Positions 1 to 8,600 of a DNA stretch of 64,000 bases are shown here, in pieces. Below the pieces are notes generated by a model. That model did not search any database. It saw only the letters and a list, made by a program, of their open reading frames with translations, and was not told where the DNA came from. Made by a program: the position numbers and the translations under genes. How positions within the stretch are numbered: position 1 is the first letter of the stretch; every line of letters starts with the position of its first letter. This DNA is from Eubacteriales bacterium (GTDB lineage Bacteria; Bacillota; Clostridia; Lachnospirales; Lachnospiraceae), in NCBI GenBank assembly GCA_030536575.1, contig JAUNPS010000018.1, positions 18,577-82,576 of the forward strand, given 5' to 3'.

Positions 1-171
1 GATGATCTCAACTTCATCATCGAACAATACGGTTGTAACATTTACCGGTTTTCCTTCAGCCTTTTGTTTGGCTATCATTCCATTAAATCCGCCAATCGTA
101 TCGCTTTCCAGACCTCCCATGGAACCGCTTCTGTCCAAAAGAAAAACCAACTCCGTTAATCCTGTATTCAT
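1..171 (-). CDS. vWA-domain protein, N-terminal part (cut by window edge)
   Basis: Only the first 57 codons are present; the gene runs off the left edge. The start ATG (complement of 169-171) follows the ribosome site AGGAGT. The visible N-terminus reads as a hydrophobic strand followed by LLDRSGSMGG, the MIDAS metal-site motif DxSxS of von Willebrand A domains, then SDTIGGFNGM, typical of bacterial TerY-like vWA proteins. The gene lies just downstream of the truncated macro/HTH-type gene at 321-1025 on the same strand. A decayed copy of the same gene junction exists at 3814-4091. The family is known to act as a metal-dependent protein-binding scaffold; the partner here is unknown. Confidence 0.8.
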   Translation of the reverse strand, partial: MNTGLTELVFLLDRSGSMGGLESDTIGGFNGMIAKQKAEGKPVNVTTVLFDDEVEII

Positions 172-244
172 GTGAGTACTCCTTTCCTGACCTGTTTTTC
201 GGTCATTGCGGCATCCCATTGAGGGATTCCCACGCTCAATCGTT

Positions 245-332
245 ATAATCACATTCTACATATAGGACGAACCAAGTTGGTCGCATACCAGGCGACAATT
301 TTTCGCCATTCATTTTTTAATTAATCAAATAT
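245..332 (+). repeat. Inverted repeat copy 1 (partner at 3814-3897)
   Basis: About 88 bp covering the last codons and 3' flank of the macro/HTH-type gene. It shares with the complement of 3814-3897 the blocks ATAATCACATTCTACATATAG, AAGTTGGTCGCATA, CAGGCGACA and AATTAATCAAATAT, with small differences between them. The two copies face each other across about 3.5 kb that includes guaA. Similarity continues more weakly outward into the leader of the vWA gene. Confidence 0.75.
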
Positions 333-1025
333 CGGCTGCCCATAGGCATACAAAACATCATTGATTTCAAACATATCATAAATCTTATTCTGTAAAAAAT
401 ATGCCACAATAATGTCTGTTTTGGAGCTTCTGGATAAAGCAAACCCGGCACTTTGCAGTAAATCCTTTGCTTCATCCAAGGATAATTCCAATGCGATCGT
501 GAAAGCTAAAACGGTCTTTTTGTTGGGGGTATAGTTTACGTCTTTCCTTATTTTTGAAAAATGCCTGCGGTCTACATTGGCTTTGGTATATACTTGAGAA
601 TCTGTCATGCCTTTCTCGTCAATCAGGCGGAGAAGCCTCTCTGAAAAGGTTTCTTCCATCTGGCTCATCAGATCATCAATGTTTCGATTTTTCGCCACTG
701 TCTGTGACATTTCTTTGGTGATCTTTGTTTTCTTCATACTGCCAACATCAAATTCTGTTGGCGAACACTCGTCCGCTTCATATACTGCAGGAGCTTCATG
801 AGTTTTTTGTCTTTTTTTTCGGAAACCTGTTATTTTATCAAAGATAGATTTCATTTCCTCGTCTATTTTGATATCATCTGTTTCCGGTTCATAATATTTA
901 TCTATGTACTTTCCAACTTCCTCAAGGAATTCTTTACTTGCCATCTGAATGATACCTGCCTTCACATTTTCTGATTTTATTATAAAGTCCTTTATTTCGT
1001 TACTGTTCAGACAGTACCTGAGCAC
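321..1025 (-). CDS. Truncated relative of the macro/HTH protein (C-terminal HTH-like domain only)
   Basis: This 234-residue protein (GTG start; an internal ATG at codon 28 is also possible) shares its last 115 or so residues with the protein at 45350-46369: both carry DLM...E.FS..LL..ID.KG.TD..VY.KAN.DR..FSKIR....YTP.K. and end with a related EIN.VL....QP segment. That shared part looks like a helical HTH-like domain. The macro domain that precedes it in the other protein is missing; only a stub (GKYIDKYYEPE) of its end remains, after about 28 unrelated residues. A stop codon and a perfect hairpin lie just upstream of the start. I read it as a chimeric or 5'-deleted gene that may still be expressed. 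No function is assigned. Confidence 0.65.
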   Translation of the reverse strand: MLRYCLNSNEIKDFIIKSENVKAGIIQMASKEFLEEVGKYIDKYYEPETDDIKIDEEMKSIFDKITGFRKKRQKTHEAPAVYEADECSPTEFDVGSMKKTKITKEMSQTVAKNRNIDDLMSQMEETFSERLLRLIDEKGMTDSQVYTKANVDRRHFSKIRKDVNYTPNKKTVLAFTIALELSLDEAKDLLQSAGFALSRSSKTDIIVAYFLQNKIYDMFEINDVLYAYGQPIFD

Positions 1026-1040
1026 TTAGCTGCTCAGGTA
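1015..1040. repeat. Perfect 10-bp inverted repeat at the truncation point
   Basis: TACCTGAGCA, six bases, then TGCTCAGGTA. The arms overlap the GTG start of the truncated macro/HTH-type gene and sit just after the DUF3788 gene on the same strand. There is no clear T-run, so it is either a weak terminator or a scar of the rearrangement. Confidence 0.6.
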
Positions 1041-1060
1041 CGTAAGAACGTGATTCAGGT

Positions 1061-1474
1061 TTATTTCCGATTCGGTTTTCTTTTAATAGCCAACAATTTC
1101 ATATAATCATCGAATTCAGTATTGTCAGTCGGTTCAAACATTACCCATTTTCCGTCATGATAGATTTTCGCTTCATCATATTGCCTACAAACGACATGAG
1201 AAAGAGTACCTCTTATATCTTCAAATTTGGTTCTTTCATTTTTTCCAAAAATAATCATGAAACCAACGCAATTACTTTTGGCGTATAAGCAACAGAGTGT
1301 TTTACCTCCTCTGCGATATTTATACTCATAAGTCCAATTCTTACCGCCAGTATTCCATAATCGTTCCATTTCGTATTTTTCATCAATAGCCGAACATAAC
1401 TCTTGCCAAACTTCAAACAAAGATTGTCCGAGTAATTCAGTCATAGTTGATTGAGACGGTATATTTTCAAGCAT
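1061..1474 (-). CDS. DUF3788 family protein
   Basis: A 137-residue soluble protein resembling the DUF3788 family, small proteins often found in accessory regions of Firmicutes and of unknown role. Visible family-like features are an N-terminal helix around LFEVWQELCSAID, a W-W pair (RLWNTGGKNWTYEYKY), the GGKTLCCLY strand and a C-terminal DGKWVMFEP segment. The start ATG has a strong ribosome site (GGAGGGG, five bases upstream). It lies upstream of the truncated macro/HTH-type gene, 35 bases from that reading frame. No catalytic residues are evident. Confidence 0.6.
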   Translation of the reverse strand: MLENIPSQSTMTELLGQSLFEVWQELCSAIDEKYEMERLWNTGGKNWTYEYKYRRGGKTLCCLYAKSNCVGFMIIFGKNERTKFEDIRGTLSHVVCRQYDEAKIYHDGKWVMFEPTDNTEFDDYMKLLAIKRKPNRK

Positions 1475-2091
1475 TATATCCCCTCCGTAATTTTCACTAT
1501 TCTAAAAATTATATTGCTTCTATCATACCTGCTTCAAACAAAGTTTCAAATGTATTTACCGCACCACCATAAGCCATCAATTTAAATCATATTTTCATTT
1601 GCTATATAGATATTCTACCAGAAGCCGCCATCACTTTCCACACATTATCAAAAGAAATAGCAAATCCCCACCAGCCAGTTAAGAGTAAACTGAACGACTA
1701 CGCCGCTCTTGACTAACTGGTGAGGATTCATTTCATGGTAGCTAAGAGGGCTTTAAGCAGCCCACCACCTGTCAGCGGGATTCCCGATTGTATTTTCTCT
1801 TTGCAGCCCGTTTCTGTTCGGCTTCTATCTGTTCCTGGTGCTTTGCACGGTCAATCACAGCATTTATCTGTTCAGATGTCACGGTGCAAACCTTATTTCC
1901 CTCTTTCGCACTAAATAAAATCACTATTTGGGCTTGAAAATCCTTTATTTTCAAGGTTTTTCATGTAAAATAAAAAACCTCAGAGGATGGGAATTTTCCC
2001 AAACTCTAAGGTTTTATTTTTTTCTTTTGGTCGGAGGGTAATCATTTTTTGCCCATTAAGGGAAATGACTGCTACCTCTTAACAACAAATA
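1475..2091. other. Intergenic stretch with gene relics
   Basis: No intact gene is convincing here. The complement of 1509-1586 encodes a 25-residue tail (LMAYGGAVNTFETLFEAGM core) that starts right after a stop codon and looks like the remnant of a deleted protein. The complement of 1772-1954 holds a 60-codon frame starting with TTG and lacking a ribosome site; its charged C-terminus (AEQKRAAKRKYNRESR) resembles the tail of a mobile-element protein, but I do not recognise it. An imperfect inverted repeat (CCAGTTAAGAG / CTCTTGACTAACTGG) lies around 1674-1722. The stretch is a graveyard of accessory fragments beside the 3' end of guaA. Confidence 0.5.
1966..2022 (-). terminator. Terminator downstream of guaA
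   Basis: On the minus strand the arms AAAACCTTAGAG and CTCTGAGGTTTT flank an 18-base loop and are followed by TTATTTT. It lies about 70 bases past the guaA stop codon. The plus strand also has a T-rich tail, so it may work in both directions. Confidence 0.8.
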
Positions 2092-3633
2092 TCACTCAAA
2101 CTCAATCGTTGCCGGCGGCTTCCCCGTACAATCATACATCACTCGGTTAACCCCTTTAACCTCATTCACAATCCGGTTCGCCACCTTCGCCAGCACCTCC
2201 CACGGAATCTGCGCCGCATCCGCCGTCATAAAATCAGACGTATTTACCGCCCGCAGCGCCACCGCATAATCATAAGTCCGGAAATCCCCCATCACACCGA
2301 CCGACCGCATATTTGTCAGCGCCGCAAAATATTGTCCCAAACCCTTGTCCAATCCAGCTTTCGCGATTTCTTCCCGGTAAATGTAGTCAGCCTCCTGGAC
2401 AATTTTAACTTTTTCTTCGGTCACTTCGCCGATGATGCGAATTCCAAGGCCAGGGCCGGGGAACGGCTGACGGAACACCAAATATTCCGGAATGCCAAGT
2501 TCCAGTCCGGCTTTGCGGACTTCATCTTTGAACAGGAGGCGGAGCGGCTCAATAATTTCTTTAAAATCTACAACGTCCGGAAGGCCTCCCACATTGTGGT
2601 GGGACTTGATTACGGCGGACTTGCCAAGGCCGCTTTCGATAACATCCGGATAAATCGTACCCTGGACAAGGTAATCTACAGCGCCGATCTTTCGGGCTTC
2701 TTCTTCGAATACACGAATGAATTCTTCACCGATGATTTTCCGCTTGGTTTCCGGATCGGTAACGCCAGCCAGTTTAGTGTAGTAACGCTGCTGGGCATTT
2801 ACACGGACGAAATTCAATTCGTAGGGGCCGTCCGGGCCGAATACGGCTTCTACTTCGTCACCTTCATTTTTTCGAAGAAGGCCATGGTCTACAAAAACAC
2901 ACGTGAGTTGTTTGCCGACTGCTTTAGAAAGCAGGACAGCGGCTACGGAAGAATCGACACCGCCGGAGAGGGCACAGAGCACTTTTCCGTCGCCAATTTT
3001 TTCACGGAGAGACTGGATGGTGGTTTCGACAAAGGAATCCATTTTCCAGTCGCCGGCGCAGCCGCAGACTTTGTAAACAAAATTACTGAGCATCGTTTTT
3101 CCTTCGGCGGTGTGCATGACTTCCGGATGGAACTGGGTTGCGTAGATTTTCTTTTCGGGGCAGGCCATGGCGGCTACCGGGCAGACCGGAGTATGGGCGG
3201 TCACGGTAAAGCCCGCGGGAACCTTGGAAATATAATCCGTGTGGCTCATCCAGCAGACTGTGGATGGAGAAACACCTGCAAAGAGCATATCCTCCGTATT
3301 TACTTCGACTTCCGTATGGCCATATTCGCTGGTGGGTGCTGTTTCGACGGTTCCGCCTAAAAGATGGGCAACGAGCTGGGAGCCGTAGCAGATACCCAGA
3401 ATCGGAATTCCGAGATCGAAGATTTCTTTGGTATAGCTTGGAGAATCTTCGCCGTAGACGCTGTTCGGGCCGCCGGTGAAAATGATTCCTTTGGGATTCA
3501 TTTCTTTGATTTTTTCGATGGATAAGGTATACGGATGTACTTCTGCATAGACATTACATTCTCTGACTCTTCGGGCAATCAACTGATTATACTGGCCGCC
3601 GAAGTCCAATACGATGATCATTTCTCTTTCCAC
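2092..3633 (-). CDS. guaA: GMP synthase (glutamine-hydrolysing)
   Basis: GuaA converts XMP, ATP and glutamine to GMP in the cytoplasm, the last step of guanine nucleotide synthesis. The 513-residue product has the expected order: a class I glutamine amidotransferase domain ([10 protein letters not shown] nucleophile cysteine, then FHPEV histidine and glutamate), a PP-loop ATP pyrophosphatase motif ([10 protein letters not shown]), and the C-terminal dimerisation domain ending in KPPATIEFE. The GTG start is chosen because AGGAGG lies seven bases upstream; an ATG seven codons earlier has no ribosome site. Length is normal. The gene is flanked by inverted copies of an accessory repeat. The 3' end of guaA is a known integration hotspot for genomic islands, though no integrase is visible here. 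Confidence 0.97.
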   Translation of the reverse strand: MEREMIIVLDFGGQYNQLIARRVRECNVYAEVHPYTLSIEKIKEMNPKGIIFTGGPNSVYGEDSPSYTKEIFDLGIPILGICYGSQLVAHLLGGTVETAPTSEYGHTEVEVNTEDMLFAGVSPSTVCWMSHTDYISKVPAGFTVTAHTPVCPVAAMACPEKKIYATQFHPEVMHTAEGKTMLSNFVYKVCGCAGDWKMDSFVETTIQSLREKIGDGKVLCALSGGVDSSVAAVLLSKAVGKQLTCVFVDHGLLRKNEGDEVEAVFGPDGPYELNFVRVNAQQRYYTKLAGVTDPETKRKIIGEEFIRVFEEEARKIGAVDYLVQGTIYPDVIESGLGKSAVIKSHHNVGGLPDVVDFKEIIEPLRLLFKDEVRKAGLELGIPEYLVFRQPFPGPGLGIRIIGEVTEEKVKIVQEADYIYREEIAKAGLDKGLGQYFAALTNMRSVGVMGDFRTYDYAVALRAVNTSDFMTADAAQIPWEVLAKVANRIVNEVKGVNRVMYDCTGKPPATIEFE

Positions 3634-3674
3634 AAGTATTCCTCCTGTATGCAATCTTCTTTTTAATGGTCAAA

Positions 3675-3694
3675 AGGCGGAAATTTGTCCGCCT
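3675..3694 (-). promoter_or_regulatory. Hairpin in guaA leader, possible attenuator
   Basis: On the minus strand AGGCGGA and TCCGCCT pair around a short loop and are followed by TTTTG, about 40 bases before the guaA start. It could be an attenuator or a weak terminator; no aptamer consensus was recognised. Confidence 0.35.
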
Positions 3695-3813
3695 ATAAGC
3701 TGTTTTCTTATTATAAAATATTCTCCGGCTCTTGGCAAGAGTGAAATCGCGGGCCTCACGGAATTGCGTTTGCCGATCGTTCCGCCACAGACCAAAAGGT
3801 ATGTGTTTTGCGT

Positions 3814-3897
3814 ATATTTGATTAATTGAAAAAGGCAGGCGAAATGTCGCCTGATATGCGACCAACTTAGTCGGTTCTATATGTAGAATGTGATTAT
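3814..3897 (-). repeat. Inverted repeat copy 2 (partner at 245-332)
   Basis: Read on the minus strand this matches 245-332. On the plus strand it begins with the last codons of a macro/HTH-type gene (ATA TTT GAT TAA), continues with the stem AGGCGA/TCGCCT, and ends in ATGTAGAATGTGATTAT. It shows that a second macro/HTH-vWA locus once stood here in the opposite orientation. Confidence 0.75.
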
Positions 3898-3980
3898 GGC
3901 CTGAAAACAGATCAAGGAAGAGATAACCCCCAAGGGGATACCATGATGCGCAAAAACCGTGCACAAAGAAGGAGTGCGGA

Positions 3981-4091
3981 TGGGAATTTTTCTCCCCAGG
4001 TGCGAATATTGATGCCGGGAAAGCGGCGGAAAAGATTAGCATTGCCCGTAATCGCTCTGCAGCTTATGAAAACAATTCGGAAGGAGTTTGA
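3981..4091 (+). pseudogene. Relic of a vWA-protein C-terminus
   Basis: The frame 3981-4091 has no proper start and reads GANIDAGKAAEKISIARNRS followed by AAYENNSEGV and a stop. This resembles the C-terminal segment of bacterial vWA proteins (typically F.GANIDA...A...GI...RA..Y..DS.G). Upstream, 3898-3980 resembles the leader of the vWA gene at the left edge (..CCC..AA.GGGAT.CC... and AAGGAGT). The N-terminal vWA domain has been deleted. Confidence 0.6.
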
Positions 4092-4112
4092 AAGTATGTA
4101 TTCAAACTCCTT
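4081..4112. terminator. 12-bp perfect hairpin after the vWA relic
   Basis: AAGGAGTTTGAA, eight bases, TTCAAACTCCTT. It overlaps the stop codon of the vWA relic and precedes the BREX promoter. The stem is strong but no long T-run follows, so it is a terminator-like insulator. Confidence 0.55.
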
Positions 4113-4163
4113 CTCTGCGAAAATACTGAAAAGTGATGAAAAATCCCTCGATCGCCAACTTTT

Positions 4164-4196
4164 TTGATATCCAAAAAGAGGATTCTATGCTACAAT
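4164..4196 (+). promoter_or_regulatory. Putative promoter of the BREX operon
   Basis: TTGATA (4164-4169) can serve as -35 with TATGCT (4186-4191, 16-base spacer). The extended -10 TGCTACAAT ending at 4196 is an alternative. The start is about 50 bases before the regulator gene, and nothing comparable is seen before brxA. Confidence 0.5.
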
Positions 4197-4211
4197 GATC
4201 TATGTAGCATA
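4186..4211. promoter_or_regulatory. Inverted-repeat operator overlapping the BREX promoter
   Basis: TATGCTACA, eight bases, TGTAGCATA: perfect 9-bp arms covering the -10 element. The position fits a binding site for the XRE regulator encoded immediately downstream, implying repression of its own operon. Confidence 0.65.
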
Positions 4212-4246
4212 AGATGAAAGAAAGTATATGTAATGAGGAATCAGGC

Positions 4247-4486
4247 ATGGCAGTATCTTATAAAAAGCTTTTCAAAATGCTGATAGATAGGGATATGAAA
4301 AAGAAAGATTTTAGAGAACTAACAGGTATTAGCAGCAATACCGTTACGAAGCTTGCAAAAAATGAGAATGTCACTATGGAAGTAATCGAAAAGATATGTA
4401 TTCATATGGGTTGTACGGTTGATGAGATTGTGGATATTATTCCTGATGATCCAATAGGTGAGAATGCAGAAAAGATGGGGAAATAG
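4247..4486 (+). CDS. XRE/Cro-family HTH regulator of the BREX operon
   Basis: A 79-residue DNA-binding protein of the small Cro/CI type. A helix-turn-helix is visible (KKKDFRELTGISSNTVTKLAK), followed by a short helical tail ending in DEIVDIIPDD. The ATG before AVSYKKLF is chosen because homologous regulators begin there; an in-frame ATG at 4214 would add 11 residues. The stop lies 13 bases before brxA, so the two are co-transcribed. With the perfect inverted repeat at 4186-4211 over the promoter, it most likely autoregulates and keeps the defence operon at a set level. HTH proteins are common first genes in BREX loci. Confidence 0.85.
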   Translation: MAVSYKKLFKMLIDRDMKKKDFRELTGISSNTVTKLAKNENVTMEVIEKICIHMGCTVDEIVDIIPDDPIGENAEKMGK

Positions 4487-4499
4487 AGAGGTTTTGCAT

Positions 4500-5102
4500 A
4501 TGGAATGTAAAAAATACAGCGCCGGTCTTATGTCTCAGTCGTTCTGGTTCCTTGAATTTAAGAAAGCGGTCAGACTCAGACAAGAGGGCTTGGGCGATGA
4601 TGAAATAAAGAAAAAATGTGTAGAGGAAAATCTCTTTGGTGCAGCGAAAGAATACAGAGCGTTGCGAATGGCTGGGTATATCATTACCCGTCTGAAAATG
4701 ATGGACGATACACTTGTGGAACTGTTTTGCTCATCGGATATTGCAGCGCAGAAGCTGATTAACCTGATCACGATACTCTGGACGGACAGATTATATTTTG
4801 AATTTGTATATGAGGTTTATCGGGAAAAAGTATTGCTCGGAACGGAATGTATAGAAGATGCGGATGTGAATGTGTTCTTTACCAGAAAAGAGACGCAAAG
4901 CGAAGCAATTGCTGGTTGGAAGGACTCAACGAAACGACATCTGCGCTCCTGCTATTTAAACTTTATGGCGGATGCAAATTTGCTGACGGTGATAGATAAA
5001 AAGAAAATCATTACTCCGCCGATTCTGGATATTGCATTGGAACGTTATCTGAAATCTGTGGATGCAGAGGTAATGATAAAAGCTCTGACGGGGGTGAACT
5101 GA
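4500..5102 (+). CDS. brxA: BREX protein BrxA (DUF1819)
   Basis: A 200-residue BrxA homologue, the first core gene of BREX phage-exclusion systems. It begins MECKKYSAGLMSQSFWFLEF, the usual DUF1819 start (a conserved Y-S/T-A segment), then an acidic-basic helical body and a C-terminal LDIALERYL segment. BrxA is a small all-helical DNA-binding protein; its exact task in BREX is not settled. The ATG at 4500 is preferred to the upstream in-frame ATG at 4458, which would overlap the regulator gene. brxB follows after four bases, indicating translational coupling. Confidence 0.93.
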   Translation: MECKKYSAGLMSQSFWFLEFKKAVRLRQEGLGDDEIKKKCVEENLFGAAKEYRALRMAGYIITRLKMMDDTLVELFCSSDIAAQKLINLITILWTDRLYFEFVYEVYREKVLLGTECIEDADVNVFFTRKETQSEAIAGWKDSTKRHLRSCYLNFMADANLLTVIDKKKIITPPILDIALERYLKSVDAEVMIKALTGVN

Positions 5103-5106
5103 CAGG

Positions 5107-5682
5107 ATGACATTGGAAGAAAGATTGAATAAAGCAGAAGCAATTATGCAGAAGCCTTCTTTTCGTCAGAATAAAGGGTTGGGAAATGAAGTGGGTTATT
5201 ACATTTTCGATTATCCTGCTGAACAGGAGCTGGCCGTTCGGGAGAGGGTTGCGTATATCCGCAAAAAGAACGAGCAGTCTGGTGATGAATACCAGGTGGA
5301 GGTGTTTGACCTCTATGAGATTATGATAGAGATTCTGAAAAATAAAGGCTATCTGGAAAAGTGCTACGAATTTGAAAAGAAAAAAGGGTTTGAACGTATC
5401 ACAAAATCCGTTGGCAATATGCTTCGCATTACAGCCAAAGACAGTTTGATTGTGAATTACATTAAGGAGCGTACACCTGAAAAGGCGATTGTATTTCTTG
5501 TGGGCATTGGGAAGTGCTATCCGATTTTACGATCCCATACGGTACTGAACAACCTTCATCAGGTGATTGACAACGTACCTGTGGTGATGTTCTATCCGGG
5601 AAAATACGATGGACAGGAACTTGTTCTTTTCTCAGAGATAAAAGATGATAATTACTACCGAGCCTTTAAGCTTGTTGATTAA
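5107..5682 (+). CDS. brxB: BREX protein BrxB (DUF1788)
   Basis: A 191-residue BrxB homologue. Family features are the N-terminal EERLNKAEAIM helix, the YYIFDYPAEQEL segment (F-Y/D-Y-P is typical), and a C-terminal region with VFLVGIGKCYPILRSHTVLN and VVMFYPGKYDG, resembling the predicted P-loop-like fold of DUF1788 without a full Walker motif. BrxB is required for BREX defence in studied type 1 systems but has no assigned enzymatic activity. It lies 4 bases after brxA and 12 bases before brxC, whose ribosome site AAAGGAG is in the gap. Confidence 0.93.
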   Translation: MTLEERLNKAEAIMQKPSFRQNKGLGNEVGYYIFDYPAEQELAVRERVAYIRKKNEQSGDEYQVEVFDLYEIMIEILKNKGYLEKCYEFEKKKGFERITKSVGNMLRITAKDSLIVNYIKERTPEKAIVFLVGIGKCYPILRSHTVLNNLHQVIDNVPVVMFYPGKYDGQELVLFSEIKDDNYYRAFKLVD

Positions 5683-5694
5683 AGGAGCAGCGAA

Positions 5695-8600
5695 ATGAAG
5701 ATTGGGCAAATGTTTGCAAAACCGATTGACCGTGACATGAAAGGCGTCATCAAGGTCGGTCAGGATGATAATTTTAATATTCAGCAGGAACTGGAGGAAT
5801 ATGTTGTTACCCGTGAGCTGCAAAAGCACTTTCGTGATTTCTTTGACAGCTATAAGCGGGGAATCCATGGAAAAACAGATAAGATGGGCGTATGGATTTC
5901 CGGCTTCTTTGGAAGTGGTAAATCCCATTTCCTGAAAATTCTCTCCTATTTGCTGGAGAATAAAATGGTGAACGGTAAGTCTGCGCTGCAGTATTTTGAA
6001 GATGACGATAAAATCAAAGACCCTATGGTGCTGGCTGATATGCGTCTGGCGGCGTCGGTTCCTACGGACGTTGTGCTGTTCAATATTGACTCCAAGGGAG
6101 AACAGAGCGGCAAACAGGATAAGGACGCTATTGTTTCCGTTTTCCTGAAAGTATTCAACGAGATGCAGGGATTCTGCGGGGCGATTCCGTTCCTTGCTGA
6201 CCTTGAGAGAAAACTTTCAGAGGAAGGTCGCTATGAGGAGTTTCAGGAAAAGTTCGAGGACTCTTTTGGAACGGAATGGACAGAGGCACGCAACGATTTT
6301 GATTTTATTCAGGATGATATTGTGGAAGTCCTCTCTGATATGGGATTTATGAGCGAAGAAGCAGCCCGCAACTGGTGTGAACGTGCGACAACGGAATATG
6401 CGATCAGTATCGAGCGTTTTGCCGATCTGGTGAAAAGATACATAGACCGTAAGGGCAACAATCACCATGTCGTGTTCCTTGTGGATGAAATTGGTCAGTA
6501 TATTGGCGATGATTCGAAACTGATGCTGAACCTCCAGACGGTAACAGAGGATTTAGGAACTGCCTGCCAGGGCAAGGCGTGGATTATCGTTACCAGCCAG
6601 CAGGATATTGACTCCATCACGAAAACGAAAGGCAATGACTTCTCCAAGATCCAGGGGCGTTTTGATACCAGACTGTCCCTGTCTTCTGCCAATGTAGATG
6701 AAGTCATTCGTGAAAGAGTTTTGAAGAAAACAGAATCGGCAGTACAGACGCTTTCTCTTTACTATGACGAGAAAGAAACCATTGTAAAGAACCTGATTCT
6801 CTTCAATGATGGAATCGAAAAGAAGCTTTATGCGAACAGAGCAAACTTTGCAGAAGTATATCCGTTTATTCCGTATCAGTTCAATCTTCTGGGGAGTGTG
6901 CTCACATCCATACGCACCCACGGCGCATCCGGTAAACATCTGGCAGAAGGAGAACGCTCCATGCTTGCATTGTTCAAAGAATCTGCGGTGCGGGTGATGA
7001 ATGAAGAAACGGGTACGATTGTGCCATTCCATATGTTTTATGACGCCCTTGAGCAGTTCCTTGACCATTCTCATAAGAGTGTGATTTCCCGTGCGCTGGA
7101 TAATGACTATCTGAATCCGACGCACGCTGATGAGTGTTTTGATGTGAATGTCCTCAAGACACTCTTTATGATTAAGTATGTAAAAGAAATTAAGGCGAAT
7201 ATCGAGAATATTACAAGCCTGATGGTTACACATATGGACAATGACCGCATGGAGTTGTCACAGAAGGTTGAGGACGCTTTAAAGCGTCTGGTTCGCCAGA
7301 CGCTTGTCCAGAAAAACGGCGATCTCTATGTATTTCTGACGGATGAAGAACAGGAAATTAACCGGGCGATAGAGTCTCAGCCTGTGGATGCCGGTGAAAT
7401 TACGGCAAAGGTGTCGGAACTGATTTTTGACGGCTTGTTTGATGAGAAGAAATACCGGTATCCTGCTTTCAACGGACGGTATGCGTTTGGGTTTAACCAG
7501 ATTGTAGATGATAAGCCTTACAAGGCAAATCAAAACTACGATATTACTTTGAAAATCCTGACGCCGAACAGCGATGAAATCGCTGATGAAGTGACCATGC
7601 GGATGCTGTCGGCACAGAGCCATTGTGTTTTGGTTATATTACCTGACGACAGAACCTTTCTTGATGAAATCCGCTCTTCTCTCCAGATTGAGAAGTTTCT
7701 TCGATTTGATGCGGCAAATACGGTGACAAAGTATGAGCAGATCAAGGAAGCCAAGAAAGTGGAGCTTCGTGAGCGAAGTGCGGCGGCGAGGCTGTTCCTT
7801 GAGGAATCCTTAAAATCCGCAGTTATCTATGTGAATGGCGACCGGGTGCAGTCTTCTGCAAAGGAGATTTCTTCCCGCATGAACGACGCTATCGGAAAGC
7901 TGGTTGTATCCGTGTATCATAAGTTATCTTATATCGACACAGCCATGAGCGAATCGGATATTAGAAAGCTATTCAATAGCAATAGCCAGCAGTTGACACT
8001 GGCAGGAACTAATTCTACGCCGAACAGTTTGGCATTGCACGATGTGAACGATTATATCGGTGTAAATACGGCTCGCCACACCAAGACTTCCATGAAGTCT
8101 CTGCTGGATCGCTTTATGAAAGCTCCGTATGGATTTGTTGAAGCAGATGTTCAGTGGCTGGTTGCCAAATTATTCAAAGATGGAGAAATTGCTTTCTACG
8201 TCAATAGCGAACCTGTGACACTTCTGTCTAAGAGTGCTGACGAGATTGTTCGATTTGTAACCCGTAAGGAGTTCAATGAGCGTCTGATGACAGAGAAACG
8301 TGTCCGTGCCAGCGAAAAGCAGAAAAAAGCTGTCCGCGAAGTTATGAAAGAGCTGTTTGGTATTTCTCCATCCAGCGATGATGACGATGCGGTTATGAGC
8401 AGTTTCCTGAACTATGCAGGGCGCTTAAAGAACGATTTAGAGAAACTGGAGATTCATTATAAAAATCAGCCGTTGTATCCGGGAAAAACACTGGTAGCTT
8501 CGGGCAAAAAAATGATGACGGATGTTGCACAGTTTCGGAATGCTAATGAGTTCTTCGCAGCAGTTGACAGAGAACGTGACGAATATCTGGACTTCGCGGA

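Larger units (their letters stand above)
3634..4246. other. Intergenic stretch: guaA leader and decayed macro-vWA locus
   Basis: From left to right this holds the guaA leader with a hairpin at 3675-3694, a stretch of about 110 bases with nothing recognisable, the inverted repeat copy at 3814-3897, a relic of a vWA gene ending at 4091, a strong hairpin at 4081-4112, and the promoter/operator of the BREX regulator. No purine riboswitch consensus was visible by eye in the guaA leader. Confidence 0.6.

Noticed and set aside
1772-1954. 60-codon minus-strand frame ending in RKYNRESR
   Set aside because: TTG start without ribosome site and no recognisable family; kept only as a possible relic in the intergenic entry.
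2332-3360. Long plus-strand open frame across guaA
   Set aside because: It lies entirely antisense to guaA, which is unmistakable; it is a by-product of codon bias.
3634-3813. Purine riboswitch before guaA
   Set aside because: The conserved TATA...CC...GG three-way junction could not be found; only a simple hairpin is present.
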